64,000 nucleotides of DNA from Paenibacillus sp. FSL R7-0204 (GCF_038002225.1 NZ_JBBOCA010000001.1:1550001-1614000), one strand, 5' to 3'; shown: positions 16,419-25,277, counted from the first letter of the stretch. A program made the numbers and translations. Notes: generated by a model not told the origin, from the sequence alone.

Positions 16419-17612
16419 ATGAGCAGTATTCCCAAAATCGTTATTCTAGGCGCGGGATATGGAGGGATTTTGACCGCCCAGCGGCTGCAGAAAGCTTTGA
16501 ATTATAATGAGGCCGATGTAACCCTGGTTAACCGCCATGAATATCACTATTTCACGACGCATCTGCATATGCCTGCAGCGGGCACGGACAGCATCGAGCA
16601 TACACGCGTGTCTATCTCCAAATTAATCGATGAGTTCAAGATTGATCTCGTCAAGTCCTCGGTGCAGGAGATTCGCACCCAGCAGAAGAAGGTTATTCTG
16701 GAGGATGGAACGCTCTCGTATGATTACCTCGTGATTGCCCTTGGCGGTGAGCCTGAAACGTTCGGGATTCCGGGACTCGACAAATATGCACTGACCATCC
16801 GCAGCATCAACTCTGTGCGGCTGATCCGGGAGCATATCCAGTACCAGTTCGCCAAATACAAGAATGAGAATAATGCACAGGAGCATATCAACTTCGTCAT
16901 TGGCGGCGCGGGCTTCAGCGGGATTGAATTTGTAGCGGAGCTGGCTGACCGGATTCCTGCGCTATGCAAAGAATTTGATGTCGATCCAAGCATGGTCAAC
17001 ATCTATAATATAGAAGCTGCGCCTACGGCTCTGCCGGGGTTCGCGCCTGAGCTGGTTGAGCATGCCATGACCGTGCTCACCAAGAAGGGTGTAACCTTCA
17101 AGATGGGCGTAGCGATCAAGGAATGCCTGCCTGGCGGCGTGATTCTGGCCACGGGTGAAGAGATCAAGGCCTCCACAATTGTATGGACCGGCGGTATCCG
17201 CGGGAACCGTCTGATCGAGGCTGCCGGCTTCGAAGCGATGCGCGGACGGGTGAAGGTAGACGAATATCTGCGGGCTCCGGGACATGAGAACATCTTCATC
17301 ATAGGTGACGGCTCCCTAATGATTAATCCGGAAGGGCGTCCTTACCCGCCGACGGCACAGATTGCAATGCAGCAGGGAGAATGCTGCGCGCATAATCTAG
17401 TAGCGGCCATCCGCAGCCAGCAGCCGAAGAAATTCGCCTTCAGCAACAAGGGGACCGTAGCTTCACTTGGTAAGGGCCAGGGAATTGCCGTAGTCGGCGA
17501 GAAGACCTACAAAGGCTGGAAGGCAGCGCAGCTGAAGAAGGTTGTCGATATGCGCTACCTGCTCATCATCGGCGGCATCCCGCTCGTGCTCAAAAAAGGA
17601 AGATTCCTCTAA
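16419..17612 (+). CDS. Type II NADH dehydrogenase (NDH-2, YumB-like)
   Basis: This is a 397-residue single-subunit, non-proton-pumping NADH:quinone oxidoreductase. It has FAD motif IVILGAGYGGILTAQRLQ, NADH motif INFVIGGAGFSGIEFVAEL, the quinone/FAD segment NIFIIGDGSLMINPEGRPYPPTAQIAMQQG, and a C-terminal amphipathic/hydrophobic helix (RYLLIIGGIPLVLKKG) for membrane attachment. An AAGGAG site precedes the ATG. It is followed one base later by a small acidic-protein gene. Confidence 0.93.
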   Translation: MSSIPKIVILGAGYGGILTAQRLQKALNYNEADVTLVNRHEYHYFTTHLHMPAAGTDSIEHTRVSISKLIDEFKIDLVKSSVQEIRTQQKKVILEDGTLSYDYLVIALGGEPETFGIPGLDKYALTIRSINSVRLIREHIQYQFAKYKNENNAQEHINFVIGGAGFSGIEFVAELADRIPALCKEFDVDPSMVNIYNIEAAPTALPGFAPELVEHAMTVLTKKGVTFKMGVAIKECLPGGVILATGEEIKASTIVWTGGIRGNRLIEAAGFEAMRGRVKVDEYLRAPGHENIFIIGDGSLMINPEGRPYPPTAQIAMQQGECCAHNLVAAIRSQQPKKFAFSNKGTVASLGKGQGIAVVGEKTYKGWKAAQLKKVVDMRYLLIIGGIPLVLKKGRFL

Positions 17613-17613
17613 G

Positions 17614-17892
17614 ATGCGCCACTGCAGCGTGCAAGTACGCGGACTGCTGACGCGCGAGGAGCTCGACCGCTATAATGCTCTGATTGAGGTAGGCTCTTAT
17701 CTGGAGGATCAGACGCGGTATGATCTGGCCTACAATATCCAGAAGGAAATCGACATTCTCATTCTCCCGGCCATCGAACGCCTGAAGGATAAGGGCCGCG
17801 CGCGTGACCGGGCGACGGCTGAATATCTGGAGAGTCTGCGTGACGGGGATGAGGACGAAGACGAAGAGGACGATAAGGAACCTTCGGTCTAA
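17614..17892 (+). CDS. Small conserved-looking acidic protein downstream of ndh
   Basis: The product is 92 residues from ATG 17614, one base after the ndh stop; an AAGGAAG stretch within the end of ndh can serve as ribosome site. An in-frame upstream extension overlaps ndh and is less likely. The body is helical (LTREELDRYNALIEVGSYLEDQTRYDLAYNIQKE) and ends in a strongly acidic tail (DEDEDEEDD). The function is unknown; tight coupling to NDH-2 suggests a related role or simple co-transcription. Confidence 0.65.
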   Translation: MRHCSVQVRGLLTREELDRYNALIEVGSYLEDQTRYDLAYNIQKEIDILILPAIERLKDKGRARDRATAEYLESLRDGDEDEDEEDDKEPSV

Positions 17893-17936
17893 GTGATTTT
17901 AAGCTGTAGATATTTATTTATTAAATCCACTTGTGG

Positions 17937-18090
17937 TATAGTGGAGGTAGAAAAGACGTACAATGCAAAGAGAGCCGTGCTTGTAACACGGCTCTCGGGT
18001 GCAATAGCCGCTTTTAAGGGCGGTAGGCCTCGGACAAACAGGATACGACAAATAGACCGCATACCTTTGCTAGAGGGGGGCGGTCTATTT
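17937..18090 (+). ncRNA. Candidate antisense RNA opposite the holin-like toxin gene
   Basis: A TATAGT (17937-17942) with a weak TTATTT-like -35 could start an RNA near 17949. It would contain a perfect hairpin, GAGAGCCGTG (17970-17979) with CACGGCTCTC (17987-17996), run into the 3' end of the toxin gene on the other strand, and end at the AAATAGACCGC/GCGGTCTATTT hairpin (18050-18060/18080-18090). The arrangement resembles RatA opposite TxpA. Expression is inferred, not shown. Confidence 0.45.
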
Positions 18091-18165
18091 GCGTTGATTG
18101 GACAGTAGCGCTACGATAAGCAAACCAAAGGTTAGCATAAGCATCATTGCTTCAAACACTGTCAC
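18085..18165 (-). CDS. Putative holin-like toxin (type I toxin), 26 residues
   Basis: A tiny open frame reads MTVFEAMMLMLTFG, then LLIVALLSNQ and RK: one hydrophobic membrane helix with a short N-terminus and a basic end. This is the pattern of the Hol-Tox family of small membrane toxins found widely in Bacillales. The start is GTG 18165 with AGGGAGGG about 6 bases upstream. The stop codon lies inside the 11-bp hairpin 18050-18090, which can serve as terminator in both directions. A possible antisense RNA lies on the plus strand. Confidence 0.75.
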   Translation of the reverse strand: MTVFEAMMLMLTFGLLIVALLSNQRK

Positions 18166-18271
18166 AAGGCATCCCTCCCTTCATAGAGAGGTAGCCGACC
18201 GACCCTTTAAGCCTATTCTATTACCAAATTAGTATATCATTATTATGCTTCTTGCACCTATGAAGAATCCA

Positions 18272-18310
18272 AATTAAGGGAAGGCCCCTTGTACGGGCCT
18301 TCCCTTAATT
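18272..18310. terminator. Terminator of chdC (minus strand), possibly bidirectional
   Basis: AATTAAGGGAAGGCCC (18272-18287) and its exact complement at 18295-18310 form a 16-bp stem with a 7-nt loop; the arms end in AATT rather than a long T-run. Confidence 0.7.
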
Positions 18311-18330
18311 GTTGTTAGTTTACCCAGTTG

Positions 18331-19089
18331 TTACAGCTTCAGCATCTCCTCGAACGATTCTTCGTTCAGCAGGTTGCCGACATAGAAGGGGCCGAACTCG
18401 CCGTAGCGGGCGCTGACTTCATCGAAGCGCATCTCGTAGACGAGCTTCTTGAACTGCAGGGCATCCTCGGCGAACAGAGTTACGCCCCACTCCCAGTCAT
18501 CAAAGCCGACGGAGCCGGTGATGATCTGCTTCACCTTGCCGGCATAGCTGCGTCCGATCAGGCCGTGCGAATACATCAGCTCCCGGCGTTTCTCCATATC
18601 CAGCATGTACCAGTTGTCGGCAAGCTCACGCTTCTTGTTCATCGGGTAGAAGCAGATATGCTTCATTTGCGGCAGTACAGGCTTCAGCCGGGCAGCGACA
18701 TGCGGGTTCAGCATCGGATCGCTGCCGTCACCGGCACTTCCTCCTGCGGCGTAGTTGCTGAGCTCAACGATGCTTACATAGGAATAAGCCTTCGTAGTAT
18801 ATTGGGCAAAGGCGATTTTGTTAAAAGCGGTCTCCAGCGCATTCAGCGCCTCCAGACTCTCTCTCAGAAACATCATCACGAAATCAGCCTTCTGGCCCAC
18901 GATGGAATAGACAGCAGTGCTGCCCTCCTTCGCTTCCTCGACAGGTCCCCACTCCTGCATGAAGGCATGCAGCTCCTCCAGGGCCACTGCCCGTTCCTCG
19001 TCATCGGCTGCCGTCCAGGCTGTCCAGTTCAGCAAGCGGAAGTCATGCAGCGCATACCAGCCTTCCAGTGTCAAAGCGGCTTCGTTCAA
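18331..19089 (-). CDS. chdC: Coproheme decarboxylase ChdC (HemQ)
   Basis: This is a 252-residue ChdC/HemQ of the chlorite dismutase-like superfamily. It carries out the last step of the Gram-positive coproporphyrin-dependent heme route, converting coproheme to heme b with peroxide. Key residues are present: Tyr148 in [10 protein letters not shown] and the proximal heme ligand His175 in [16 protein letters not shown] choose TTG 19089: the in-frame GTG three codons upstream directly abuts AAGGAG, whereas the TTG sits 8 bases from it. It is monocistronic with a strong terminator. Confidence 0.93.
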   Translation of the reverse strand: MNEAALTLEGWYALHDFRLLNWTAWTAADDEERAVALEELHAFMQEWGPVEEAKEGSTAVYSIVGQKADFVMMFLRESLEALNALETAFNKIAFAQYTTKAYSYVSIVELSNYAAGGSAGDGSDPMLNPHVAARLKPVLPQMKHICFYPMNKKRELADNWYMLDMEKRRELMYSHGLIGRSYAGKVKQIITGSVGFDDWEWGVTLFAEDALQFKKLVYEMRFDEVSARYGEFGPFYVGNLLNEESFEEMLKL

Positions 19090-19357
19090 GTTGTTCACTC
19101 CTTATAGGTTATCGGTGGAATATCCTCGCGTAAAATCTTCTTTGTCCGCATACCTTAATTATGTATGAACATAGGTCGGGTGCTATTTGCATTGTAGCGC
19201 AGCGGGCGGCAGAGAGCAAACGCCGGGGCCCCCATTCACGCTTATTCCGTTATTTAGCGCGATAATGTTCATTGCTTCGCTACATTTTTTCTAGTAAACT
19301 TACTATTATATAAGCTTGGGTGTGCGGTTCTTTATAGAGAGAGGGGATGGCGGTACG

Positions 19358-19654
19358 ATGGGATTTATTCCGGTGTTTGTTCTGGCCGTTTTATTCTTTG
19401 TGATGATGTTCGGCATTGGCTTCATTCTTAACATGCTGATGAAGACTACCTGGTTCCCTGCCTATCTGTTCGTCATTGTCATTCTTCCGGTGGTGGTCTA
19501 CTCTATCTGGGACCGGAGCGCGATGTCCTTATGGGAGCACCTCTCTACCTTCCACATTGTGGATTATCTTACCGGGATCGCTGGTCTTGCCGGAGCGGTG
19601 CTGAGCGGCTGGACCATTCAGAAGCTGCGGCTGGGCGGATACAAGATGTTCTAA
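19358..19654 (+). CDS. yuiB: YuiB-like small membrane protein
   Basis: The product is 98 residues from ATG 19358 (GAGGGG site about 11 bases upstream). Three hydrophobic segments and the C-terminal pattern LSGWTIQKLRLGGYKMF fit the YuiB family of Bacillales, whose function is unknown. In Bacillus, yuiB lies near yumB and yumC, and this window keeps that neighbourhood, which supports the call. Confidence 0.7.
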   Translation: MGFIPVFVLAVLFFVMMFGIGFILNMLMKTTWFPAYLFVIVILPVVVYSIWDRSAMSLWEHLSTFHIVDYLTGIAGLAGAVLSGWTIQKLRLGGYKMF

Positions 19655-19681
19655 GCGTTGCCTGAAGGGCGGTACAACAAG

Positions 19682-19719
19682 AAACGGCTAATCTCCTAAC
19701 GATGAGAAGCCGTTTTTTT
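19682..19719 (+). terminator. Terminator after yuiB
   Basis: AAACGGCT (19682-19689) pairs with AGCCGTTT (19708-19715), with an inner ATCTC/GATGAGA extension and a run of seven T. Confidence 0.85.
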
Positions 19720-19783
19720 CTTGCTTTTTTCGCCAGAAGAGCCAAGGATTCATCTTTATTTTACATTTCCGGCCGGGTGTTTT

Positions 19784-19793
19784 GTGATAGAAT
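19784..19793 (+). promoter_or_regulatory. Extended -10 promoter of dnaB-dnaI
   Basis: TGATAGAAT forms an extended -10 (TG-n-TAGAAT, 19786-19793). No good -35 is seen at the expected place. Confidence 0.4.
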
Positions 19794-19845
19794 AGAAATC
19801 TATATGAATTCGTTTATCGTATAGAAGAGGGGGAGGTATCCGCAG

Positions 19846-21396
19846 ATGCGTATGAGCAACCTGCATCATTTTACTGAACATCATCGGTACTGCGTTTCCC
19901 GCGAATTCGGTCTAAGCCATCTGGACGGCCGTATGCTGGGCTCTGTCTATCAGCCAATGGTAGGCGCGTTCGCCATCAGCCTGTACAGATTGCTGTTCGA
20001 GCATATTCCGGCTGAATCTATCGGTTATTCCGGGGTGGAGCAGCAGCGCAGGCTCTTTATGACTCTGGGCGTTGAACCTAACGAGAAGGGCCGTAAATAT
20101 ATGGTAGACCAGGCTTCCCGGCTGGAAGCGGTGGGACTGCTGCAGACCTGCCGGCTGTATGCCGCGGAGAACGATGATTATATGTACGAGTACGAGCTAA
20201 TGCCGCCGCTGTCGCCGGCTGATTTTTTTGCAACCCAGCATCTGACGCTGCTGCTCCGGGATAAGATCGGCAAGTTCGCTGTGCTGTCGCTGCGTGAGCA
20301 GTTCTGGCACCGGGAACCCGAGGAATGGAGCGGGCGGTCGATAGGAAAAGAGAATATTTCACTGCCCTTTTATGATATTTTTGAGCTGAATACCCATGTG
20401 ATCGACTATGAGCTGGAGCAGGCCCTGGCCGAGGTAGCCTCCGTGCGTCAGCCCGGCACCACCCAAGAGGCTGATTCGAATATAGCCTACAGCGATATTA
20501 TCCTGCGCTTCCCGCGTGAATCGGTGAACCGTGCGCATGTCGAGAAGCTGCGTTTTGATCATAATCAGATGGGCGTCATTAATTATGTGGCCCGCAAATA
20601 CGAGCTTGGCCCGCAGGATGTATGCCGCCTGCTGGATGAGGATGATGTCTTCACGCCGGATGGAGAGGTGATTCTGGATACGCTGCAGTACAAGGCAAGC
20701 CAGCATTTCCGTCAGGATATGAAACGCCAGGAGAAAAGAGAGATTGCCGCCGCCAAGGTGGTGTCGCTGCGTTCCGCCGCTGAGGAAGAGAGTGATCCCT
20801 CGGCAGTGCCGGTGGAGCAGGCTGTCGAAATGGAGTTCTATGTAGAAGTGCCTCCGCAATTTCTGTCCAAATGCGACATTCACCAATATAATATGATGCT
20901 GCGCAACGAGCCTTATACACGGCTATTGCAGACGTTCTTCCCGGGGGCGGTTCCGGGCCAGCTGATGGATATCTTCGAGAAGATTGATCTGAACTATAAG
21001 CTCAGCGGCGAAGTGATCAATGTGCTGATCCATTATCTGATGACGATGGTGGCTTCCGGCGGCGATCAGCGGATGAACCGCAACTTCGTGGAGGCGATTG
21101 CCTCCAATATGCTGGTGAAGCAGGTGAATACTTATGAGAAGGCTGTGCGCTATATCCGCGACCAGTCGAAGGTGAAGGGCAAGGGGGCGGCTTCCGCCTC
21201 CTCCGGCACAGGCACAGCGGGAACCCGCCAGCGTTCGTATACGAAGAGCGGCGGCCGTTCCGGCAAACAGGAGATTCCGATTGTGCTTGATGACGGCAGC
21301 GCCGGAACCGTATCGGAAGAGGAATTCGCGGCGATGATGAAGAAAGCGGCCGAGATCAAGGCCAGCAAGAAAAAAGGCGTTCTGAGAACGCCCTGA
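19846..21396 (+). CDS. dnaB: Replication initiation and membrane attachment protein DnaB (helicase loader)
   Basis: The product is 516 residues, of the Firmicute DnaB family (not the helicase). In Bacillus it acts with DnaD and DnaI to place the DnaC helicase at oriC and on restarted forks. The N-terminal DDBH1-type winged helix is followed by a second domain (about 355-450, YNMMLRNEPYTRLLQTFFPG and VINVLIHYLMTM...NFVEAIASNMLVKQVNTYEKAVRYI), the conserved DnaB/DnaD C-terminal motif. A Ser/Gly-rich tail of about 50 residues follows. It overlaps no gene but lies 18 bp ahead of dnaI, the normal pairing. Confidence 0.93.
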   Translation: MRMSNLHHFTEHHRYCVSREFGLSHLDGRMLGSVYQPMVGAFAISLYRLLFEHIPAESIGYSGVEQQRRLFMTLGVEPNEKGRKYMVDQASRLEAVGLLQTCRLYAAENDDYMYEYELMPPLSPADFFATQHLTLLLRDKIGKFAVLSLREQFWHREPEEWSGRSIGKENISLPFYDIFELNTHVIDYELEQALAEVASVRQPGTTQEADSNIAYSDIILRFPRESVNRAHVEKLRFDHNQMGVINYVARKYELGPQDVCRLLDEDDVFTPDGEVILDTLQYKASQHFRQDMKRQEKREIAAAKVVSLRSAAEEESDPSAVPVEQAVEMEFYVEVPPQFLSKCDIHQYNMMLRNEPYTRLLQTFFPGAVPGQLMDIFEKIDLNYKLSGEVINVLIHYLMTMVASGGDQRMNRNFVEAIASNMLVKQVNTYEKAVRYIRDQSKVKGKGAASASSGTGTAGTRQRSYTKSGGRSGKQEIPIVLDDGSAGTVSEEEFAAMMKKAAEIKASKKKGVLRTP

Positions 21397-21414
21397 AGAA
21401 AGTGAGGTGCAGCG

Positions 21415-22374
21415 ATGGAGTCTATGGGCGAAGTGCTGCGTTCGATGAACAACCCTGCTCTGCGCCAGCGCTCCCGTGACCTGGAGCAGACCCTGCTGAA
21501 CCATCCCCTCGTCAAGGAGCTTCAGGCTGAGCATCCCGAGCTGGACGAGTCCCGGCTGCGGCTGCACTTGAGCCGTCTGTACCAGTATGTCGAGGAGGAC
21601 CGGCATTGTAAGAACTGCCCCGGCCTGGCGAATTGCCCGAATGATTTCCAGGGGCATTACAGCAAGCTGTCGGTGGAGACGGTGAACGGTGTAACGGATC
21701 TGTATGAACGCAAAACGCCGTGCAAGCTGAAGATTGCGCAGGATAATCAGGATAATGTCCGCAAACGGATTCGCAGCTTCTATGTGGATGAGCGGGTACT
21801 GAACGGCGGATATGATGAGATGGATATTATGGGCAAGGACCCCCGGCGGGCCTCAGCCGTGAATAAGATATTTGACTATATAGGAGCTGTGCGGGCAGGG
21901 GGCCTGACTTCGCGGGGGATTTATCTGCAGGGCAGCTTTGGGACCGGCAAAACCTTCCTGATGTGCTATCTGCTCCATGAGCTGGCTATCTCTGGCTACA
22001 GCGGCGTGATTGTCTACATGCCGGATTTTATCGAGGAACTGAAGCTGATCATGATGGACAACCAGAAGCTGAAGGAAATGGTCGACACGATGAAGAACTG
22101 TGATCTGCTCATCTTCGATGACATCGGAGCCGAGAATCTCAATCCCTGGGCGCGTGACCATGTGCTCGGAGCAATCCTGAACTACCGGATGAACCGCAAG
22201 CCGACCTTCTACACCTCGAATTATCCGCTCGACGGGCTGGAGAAGCACCTCAGCATCACCAGCAAGGACGGGGAAGAGGTCTACAAGGGCCAGAGGCTGA
22301 TGGACCGGATTGCCCCGTTCGTAGACGTGATTCCGCTGCATGGGGAGAACCAGCGGGGCAAGGCCAGAGGCTGA
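21415..22374 (+). CDS. dnaI: Primosomal protein DnaI (AAA+ helicase loader)
   Basis: This is a 319-residue AAA+ ATPase that loads the replicative helicase. The N-terminal zinc-binding part has CKNCPGLANCPNDFQGHY (Cys65, Cys68, Cys74, His81) and the AAA+ part has Walker A GSFGTGKT (173-180), Walker B LLIFDDIGAE and a sensor/Arg region near YTSNYPLDGLEKHL. The pair with dnaB and the strong terminator right after it define a two-gene operon. Confidence 0.95.
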   Translation: MESMGEVLRSMNNPALRQRSRDLEQTLLNHPLVKELQAEHPELDESRLRLHLSRLYQYVEEDRHCKNCPGLANCPNDFQGHYSKLSVETVNGVTDLYERKTPCKLKIAQDNQDNVRKRIRSFYVDERVLNGGYDEMDIMGKDPRRASAVNKIFDYIGAVRAGGLTSRGIYLQGSFGTGKTFLMCYLLHELAISGYSGVIVYMPDFIEELKLIMMDNQKLKEMVDTMKNCDLLIFDDIGAENLNPWARDHVLGAILNYRMNRKPTFYTSNYPLDGLEKHLSITSKDGEEVYKGQRLMDRIAPFVDVIPLHGENQRGKARG

Positions 22375-22389
22375 GTTTTTATTAATATA

Positions 22390-22431
22390 AAAAAGGGGAC
22401 CCCGCCAGCATCTGGGCGGGGTCCCCTTTTT
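22390..22431. terminator. Bidirectional terminator between dnaI and the GH43 gene
   Basis: A 17-bp perfect stem has arms at 22390-22406 and 22415-22431, beginning with AAAAAGGGG and ending CCCCTTTTT, so it serves both convergent genes. Confidence 0.92.
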
Positions 22432-22444
22432 GCTATACTTAGAT

Positions 22445-23818
22445 TCAGCTGGCGCTGAATTTCCACCAATTAATATTGAACAAGTACCCGCTGCCGCCTG
22501 TGAATTTCAGGTAGAGGTCATGAGTCCCGCTTGCTCCGTTGACCGTGCATGTCTTGGTCACCCAGCTCTGCCAGCCCCCGGTATTCTGTACCGCACAGGT
22601 ACCGACCAGTGCTCCAGTTGGACTGTCCAGCCTCAGTTCGATATTACCGCCGCTGCCTGCTGACGCTACCCGGGCCTCGAAGCCGGAAGCTCCGGCGCCG
22701 AAGTTCACATTTTTGATTTTGAGATAATCGCCGTGATCTATGAAGCCGACATTCATTCCCCCTTCCGTGTCTGAGGTGGTCTCGGTCTCTACCCCGGCTG
22801 CCCATGCGCTGGTCTCGGCTTGTGTTCTGATATAGGGGTTAAGGGTGGCGATGGGCTGCGGTCCGGCGGTTGTCATATTGATGACCGGGAAGCTTCCGTC
22901 CGCGTTGTAGGTGAATTGCTCTACCCCCACTGACCGGGTGAAGCCGCCCCCTCCAGGCAAGGCGCCATTATGATAAAAGAAATAGGAGCGCCCTTTGAAA
23001 TCGATAATGCCGGGATGATTCGTAAAGCTGCCGCCTTGGGTGGGCATAATGATCCCTCTGTACTTCCACGGTCCGGTCGGCGAAGAGCTGGTGGAATAAG
23101 CGATATTCTCAGGAATGCCGCTTGCGGCGTAGACCATGTAGTATAAGCTGCCGCGTTTGTAGAACCAGGGTCCTTCTTCGTAGAGGGTCTGTCTGTCAGC
23201 ATTGCCGTTTCGCACACCGAAGCTGTCTGTGGTCATAGGCACCTGCACAATACCTGTGCTCTGGTTGTAGGAGATCATATCCGGGTTCAGCTTCACATAT
23301 TTCAGTGTCGGGTTCCCCCAGTAGAGATAAGCTTGGCCGTCACTGTCCACATAAACCGTCGGATCAATGTCGCCCCAGCTGCTGGAGACGAGCGGTTTGC
23401 CGATGGCGTCCACGAATGGGCCGGTCGGGCTGTTCGAAACGGCGACGCCGATGGCGGGCCGACCGAGCGAAGTGCTTTTTGCCGTGACATAAAAGTAGAA
23501 TTTGCCGTTGCGCTCAATCACCTGGCTGGCCCAAGCTTCTCCGCTAGACCAACTGAACGCCTTATAGGATAGCGGTGACCCGTGATCTGTCCAGTTCGCC
23601 ATGTCCTTGGAAGAGTAGACCCTCCAATCATTCATCGTATAGTAGGTCGAGTTGTCTTCGTCATGTCCGGTGTACAGGTAGACCGTATCATTGTATACAA
23701 GCGGGGCCGGGTCTGCCGTGTAGATGGTCTGCACAACAGGGTTGTCGGCGAACGATACCGGGGAATATAGCGCCGATGCCAACAAGCCTGCGACAGCAAG
23801 GCTGACAAGCTTTTTCAT
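22445..23818 (-). CDS. Secreted glycoside hydrolase family 43 with C-terminal CBM6 (arabinoxylan-type)
   Basis: The product is 457 residues with a Sec signal peptide (MKKLVSLAVAGLLASALYS, cleavage near SFA-DN). The five-bladed GH43 domain covers about 30-320 with the catalytic base Asp36 (TADPAPL), the pKa modulator Asp152 (DIDPTVY) and the acid Glu215 (YEEGPW). A CBM6-like beta-sandwich follows (about 335-457, QAETSAWAAGVETE to LYLKFTGGSG). This architecture resembles the XynD arabinoxylan arabinofuranohydrolases. A cre-like sequence lies 25 bp upstream, suggesting CcpA repression. Substrate choice within GH43 is inference. Confidence 0.9.
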   Translation of the reverse strand: MKKLVSLAVAGLLASALYSPVSFADNPVVQTIYTADPAPLVYNDTVYLYTGHDEDNSTYYTMNDWRVYSSKDMANWTDHGSPLSYKAFSWSSGEAWASQVIERNGKFYFYVTAKSTSLGRPAIGVAVSNSPTGPFVDAIGKPLVSSSWGDIDPTVYVDSDGQAYLYWGNPTLKYVKLNPDMISYNQSTGIVQVPMTTDSFGVRNGNADRQTLYEEGPWFYKRGSLYYMVYAASGIPENIAYSTSSSPTGPWKYRGIIMPTQGGSFTNHPGIIDFKGRSYFFYHNGALPGGGGFTRSVGVEQFTYNADGSFPVINMTTAGPQPIATLNPYIRTQAETSAWAAGVETETTSDTEGGMNVGFIDHGDYLKIKNVNFGAGASGFEARVASAGSGGNIELRLDSPTGALVGTCAVQNTGGWQSWVTKTCTVNGASGTHDLYLKFTGGSGYLFNINWWKFSAS

Positions 23819-23842
23819 TCTTCTTTCCTCCTCAAAATAGGG

Positions 23843-23860
23843 TGTAAGAGCGCTTTCGCA
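23843..23860 (-). promoter_or_regulatory. cre-like CcpA site upstream of the GH43 gene
   Basis: On the minus strand, TGCGAAAGCGCTCTTACA contains the AAAGCGCT heart of cre; it fits the consensus imperfectly at the ends. Confidence 0.5.
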
Positions 23861-23964
23861 TACAGAGTAACACGGCTCCTGTGAAACAAAAATGTGTTTT
23901 CTTTTTATTAAATTATAAATTTATGTTATTATTAACGGCTCTTGATAGAACACAAAATGAACGC

Positions 23965-24009
23965 AAAAAAATCCGGCATCCCGCCCTGACCTGGGCGAAG
24001 AATACCGGA
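23965..24009 (-). terminator. Terminator of the YqzM-like gene
   Basis: On the minus strand TCCGGTATTC pairs with GATGCCGGA around an inner CGCCC/GGGCG pair, and a run of seven T follows (23965-23971 as A on the plus strand). Confidence 0.8.
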
Positions 24010-24025
24010 CACTGCATCTGAGCAG

Positions 24026-24187
24026 CTATTCGGATAAATACTTGATGATTACCATTCCGAAGAAGACCACGGTCATGAAGCCGGTCATTCCGAAGAAACC
24101 GGCCATAAGATCACCAAGATCGTTGCGGGGCTCCTCATTGATATGCTCCCGCGGGTCACGGACCTGTGCGTTGACATTGACGTCCAT
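24026..24187 (-). CDS. Small single-span membrane protein, YqzM-like
   Basis: The product is 53 residues from ATG 24187, with AAGGAGGA upstream. A charged N-terminus (DVNVNAQVRDPREHINEEPRND) is followed by one hydrophobic helix (GFFGMTGFMTVVFFGMVIIKY). The RND motif before the helix and the overall size suggest the YqzM family of Bacillales, but this is from memory of the pattern and is not certain. It has its own terminator. Confidence 0.6.
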   Translation of the reverse strand: MDVNVNAQVRDPREHINEEPRNDLGDLMAGFFGMTGFMTVVFFGMVIIKYLSE

Positions 24188-24356
24188 TCGCTTCTTCCTC
24201 CTTGCTGTTGCATGACTGCATAAAGTGGGTTACAGTTATACATGTGAGAGAAGTCATTGACAATTAATGCGCTTTCTTCAAGTATACGAAGATGCAGGGA
24301 AGATGTAAAGATAAGATCGGCGTTCATTCCATATCTGCTGCCAGAAGGGTGATTTT

Positions 24357-24561
24357 ATGATACATATAAGACCTATGGAACCGCAGGAGTATGATCATTC
24401 AGGCCATTATTGGACAAGCTGTATCCGAGGGGTACACCGCCCTTTCTCTCAGCGTTGATCCGGAGAATCAGGCGGCCGTCCGGTTATATGACAGACTCGG
24501 ATTTCAGTTTCACGGAATTTCTGGAACCTCCTGGACGATGAAGTTGGATATTACAAATTAA
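24357..24561 (+). pseudogene. Remnant of a GNAT acetyltransferase gene
   Basis: It starts like a GNAT gene (ribosome site GAAGGGTG, then MIHIRPMEPQEYD) and, in another frame, ends like one: SVDPENQAAVRLYDRLGFQ, the C-terminal GNAT motif, followed by SWTMKLDI and a stop at 24561. The central part of roughly 70-80 residues, including the acetyl-CoA loop, is missing, and the two pieces are out of frame. An internal deletion of a former gene explains this. Confidence 0.75.
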
Positions 24562-24610
24562 TTTTATACAATATAATTTCTCGAAATATATAACAAATGC
24601 ATTGTATTTA

Positions 24611-24619
24611 TGTTATACT
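24611..24619 (+). promoter_or_regulatory. Extended -10 promoter of trxA
   Basis: TGTTATACT carries TG-n-TATACT (24611-24619); the -35 at the expected place (TAACAA, 24591-24596) is weak. The leader is about 155 nt. Confidence 0.45.
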
Positions 24620-24781
24620 GTGGATGTGTCGGTAAATGATAATCTGGTTATCATATTACATGAAGCATTTTATCCCGCTATGATCTCGGAGTAAATTCTG
24701 CGGACTTGGCTCAGGCTATAGAAGCGGAAGTTATTTCGTACAGCTTAAGCTCACAAAACTTATCTAAGGAGGAACAATATC

Positions 24782-25099
24782 ATGGCTATCGTGAACGTGT
24801 CTGACCAATCCTTCGTGAATGAAGTGGAAGGTCAAGGTACTGTAGTAGTAGATTTCTGGGCACCTTGGTGCGGCCCTTGCAAAATGCTTGCCCCCATTCT
24901 CGAGGAATTGTCCACCGAGCTGGGTGACGATGTGAAGATCGCTAAATTGAATGTGGATGAGAATCCTGAGACAGCTTCCCGTTTTGGAGTAATGAGTATT
25001 CCTACTCTGATCTTCTTCAAAGACGGCCAGCCTGTGGACAAAGTCGTAGGACTGAACTCCAAGGATTCCCTTAAGAATATCGTAGCTAAGCATCAATAA
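24782..25099 (+). CDS. trxA: Thioredoxin
   Basis: The product is 105 residues with the WCGPC active site (Cys30, Cys33) in VVVDFWAPWCGPCK, the cis-Pro segment SIPTLIFFKDG and the usual length. It is the main cytoplasmic dithiol reductant for ribonucleotide reductase and other targets. AAGGAGGA precedes the ATG. It is monocistronic and ends in a hairpin. Confidence 0.97.
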   Translation: MAIVNVSDQSFVNEVEGQGTVVVDFWAPWCGPCKMLAPILEELSTELGDDVKIAKLNVDENPETASRFGVMSIPTLIFFKDGQPVDKVVGLNSKDSLKNIVAKHQ

Positions 25100-25140
25100 T
25101 GGATTATAACCTGCTGTAACCAGGGCCATGTGGCCCTTCA

Positions 25141-25176
25141 GACAAAGCGCCTTCGGATTACCGAAGGCGCTTTGTC
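25141..25176 (+). terminator. Hairpin after trxA
   Basis: GACAAAGCGCCTTCGG (25141-25156) and its exact complement (25161-25176) enclose a 4-nt loop. The stem is very stable but the T-tract is poor. Confidence 0.65.
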
Positions 25177-25277
25177 TGTCCTATAGAAACGGATGTTCTA
25201 TATTAAGGCTTGAATGTGTAGTACATTCTATTCTAAACTTACCTTATAACCGTGTAGTAACAGGTGGGGGAGAACTT

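Noticed and set aside
19090..19098. GTG 19098 as start of chdC
   Set aside because: It directly abuts the AAGGAG ribosome site; TTG 19089 has a normal 8-base spacing.
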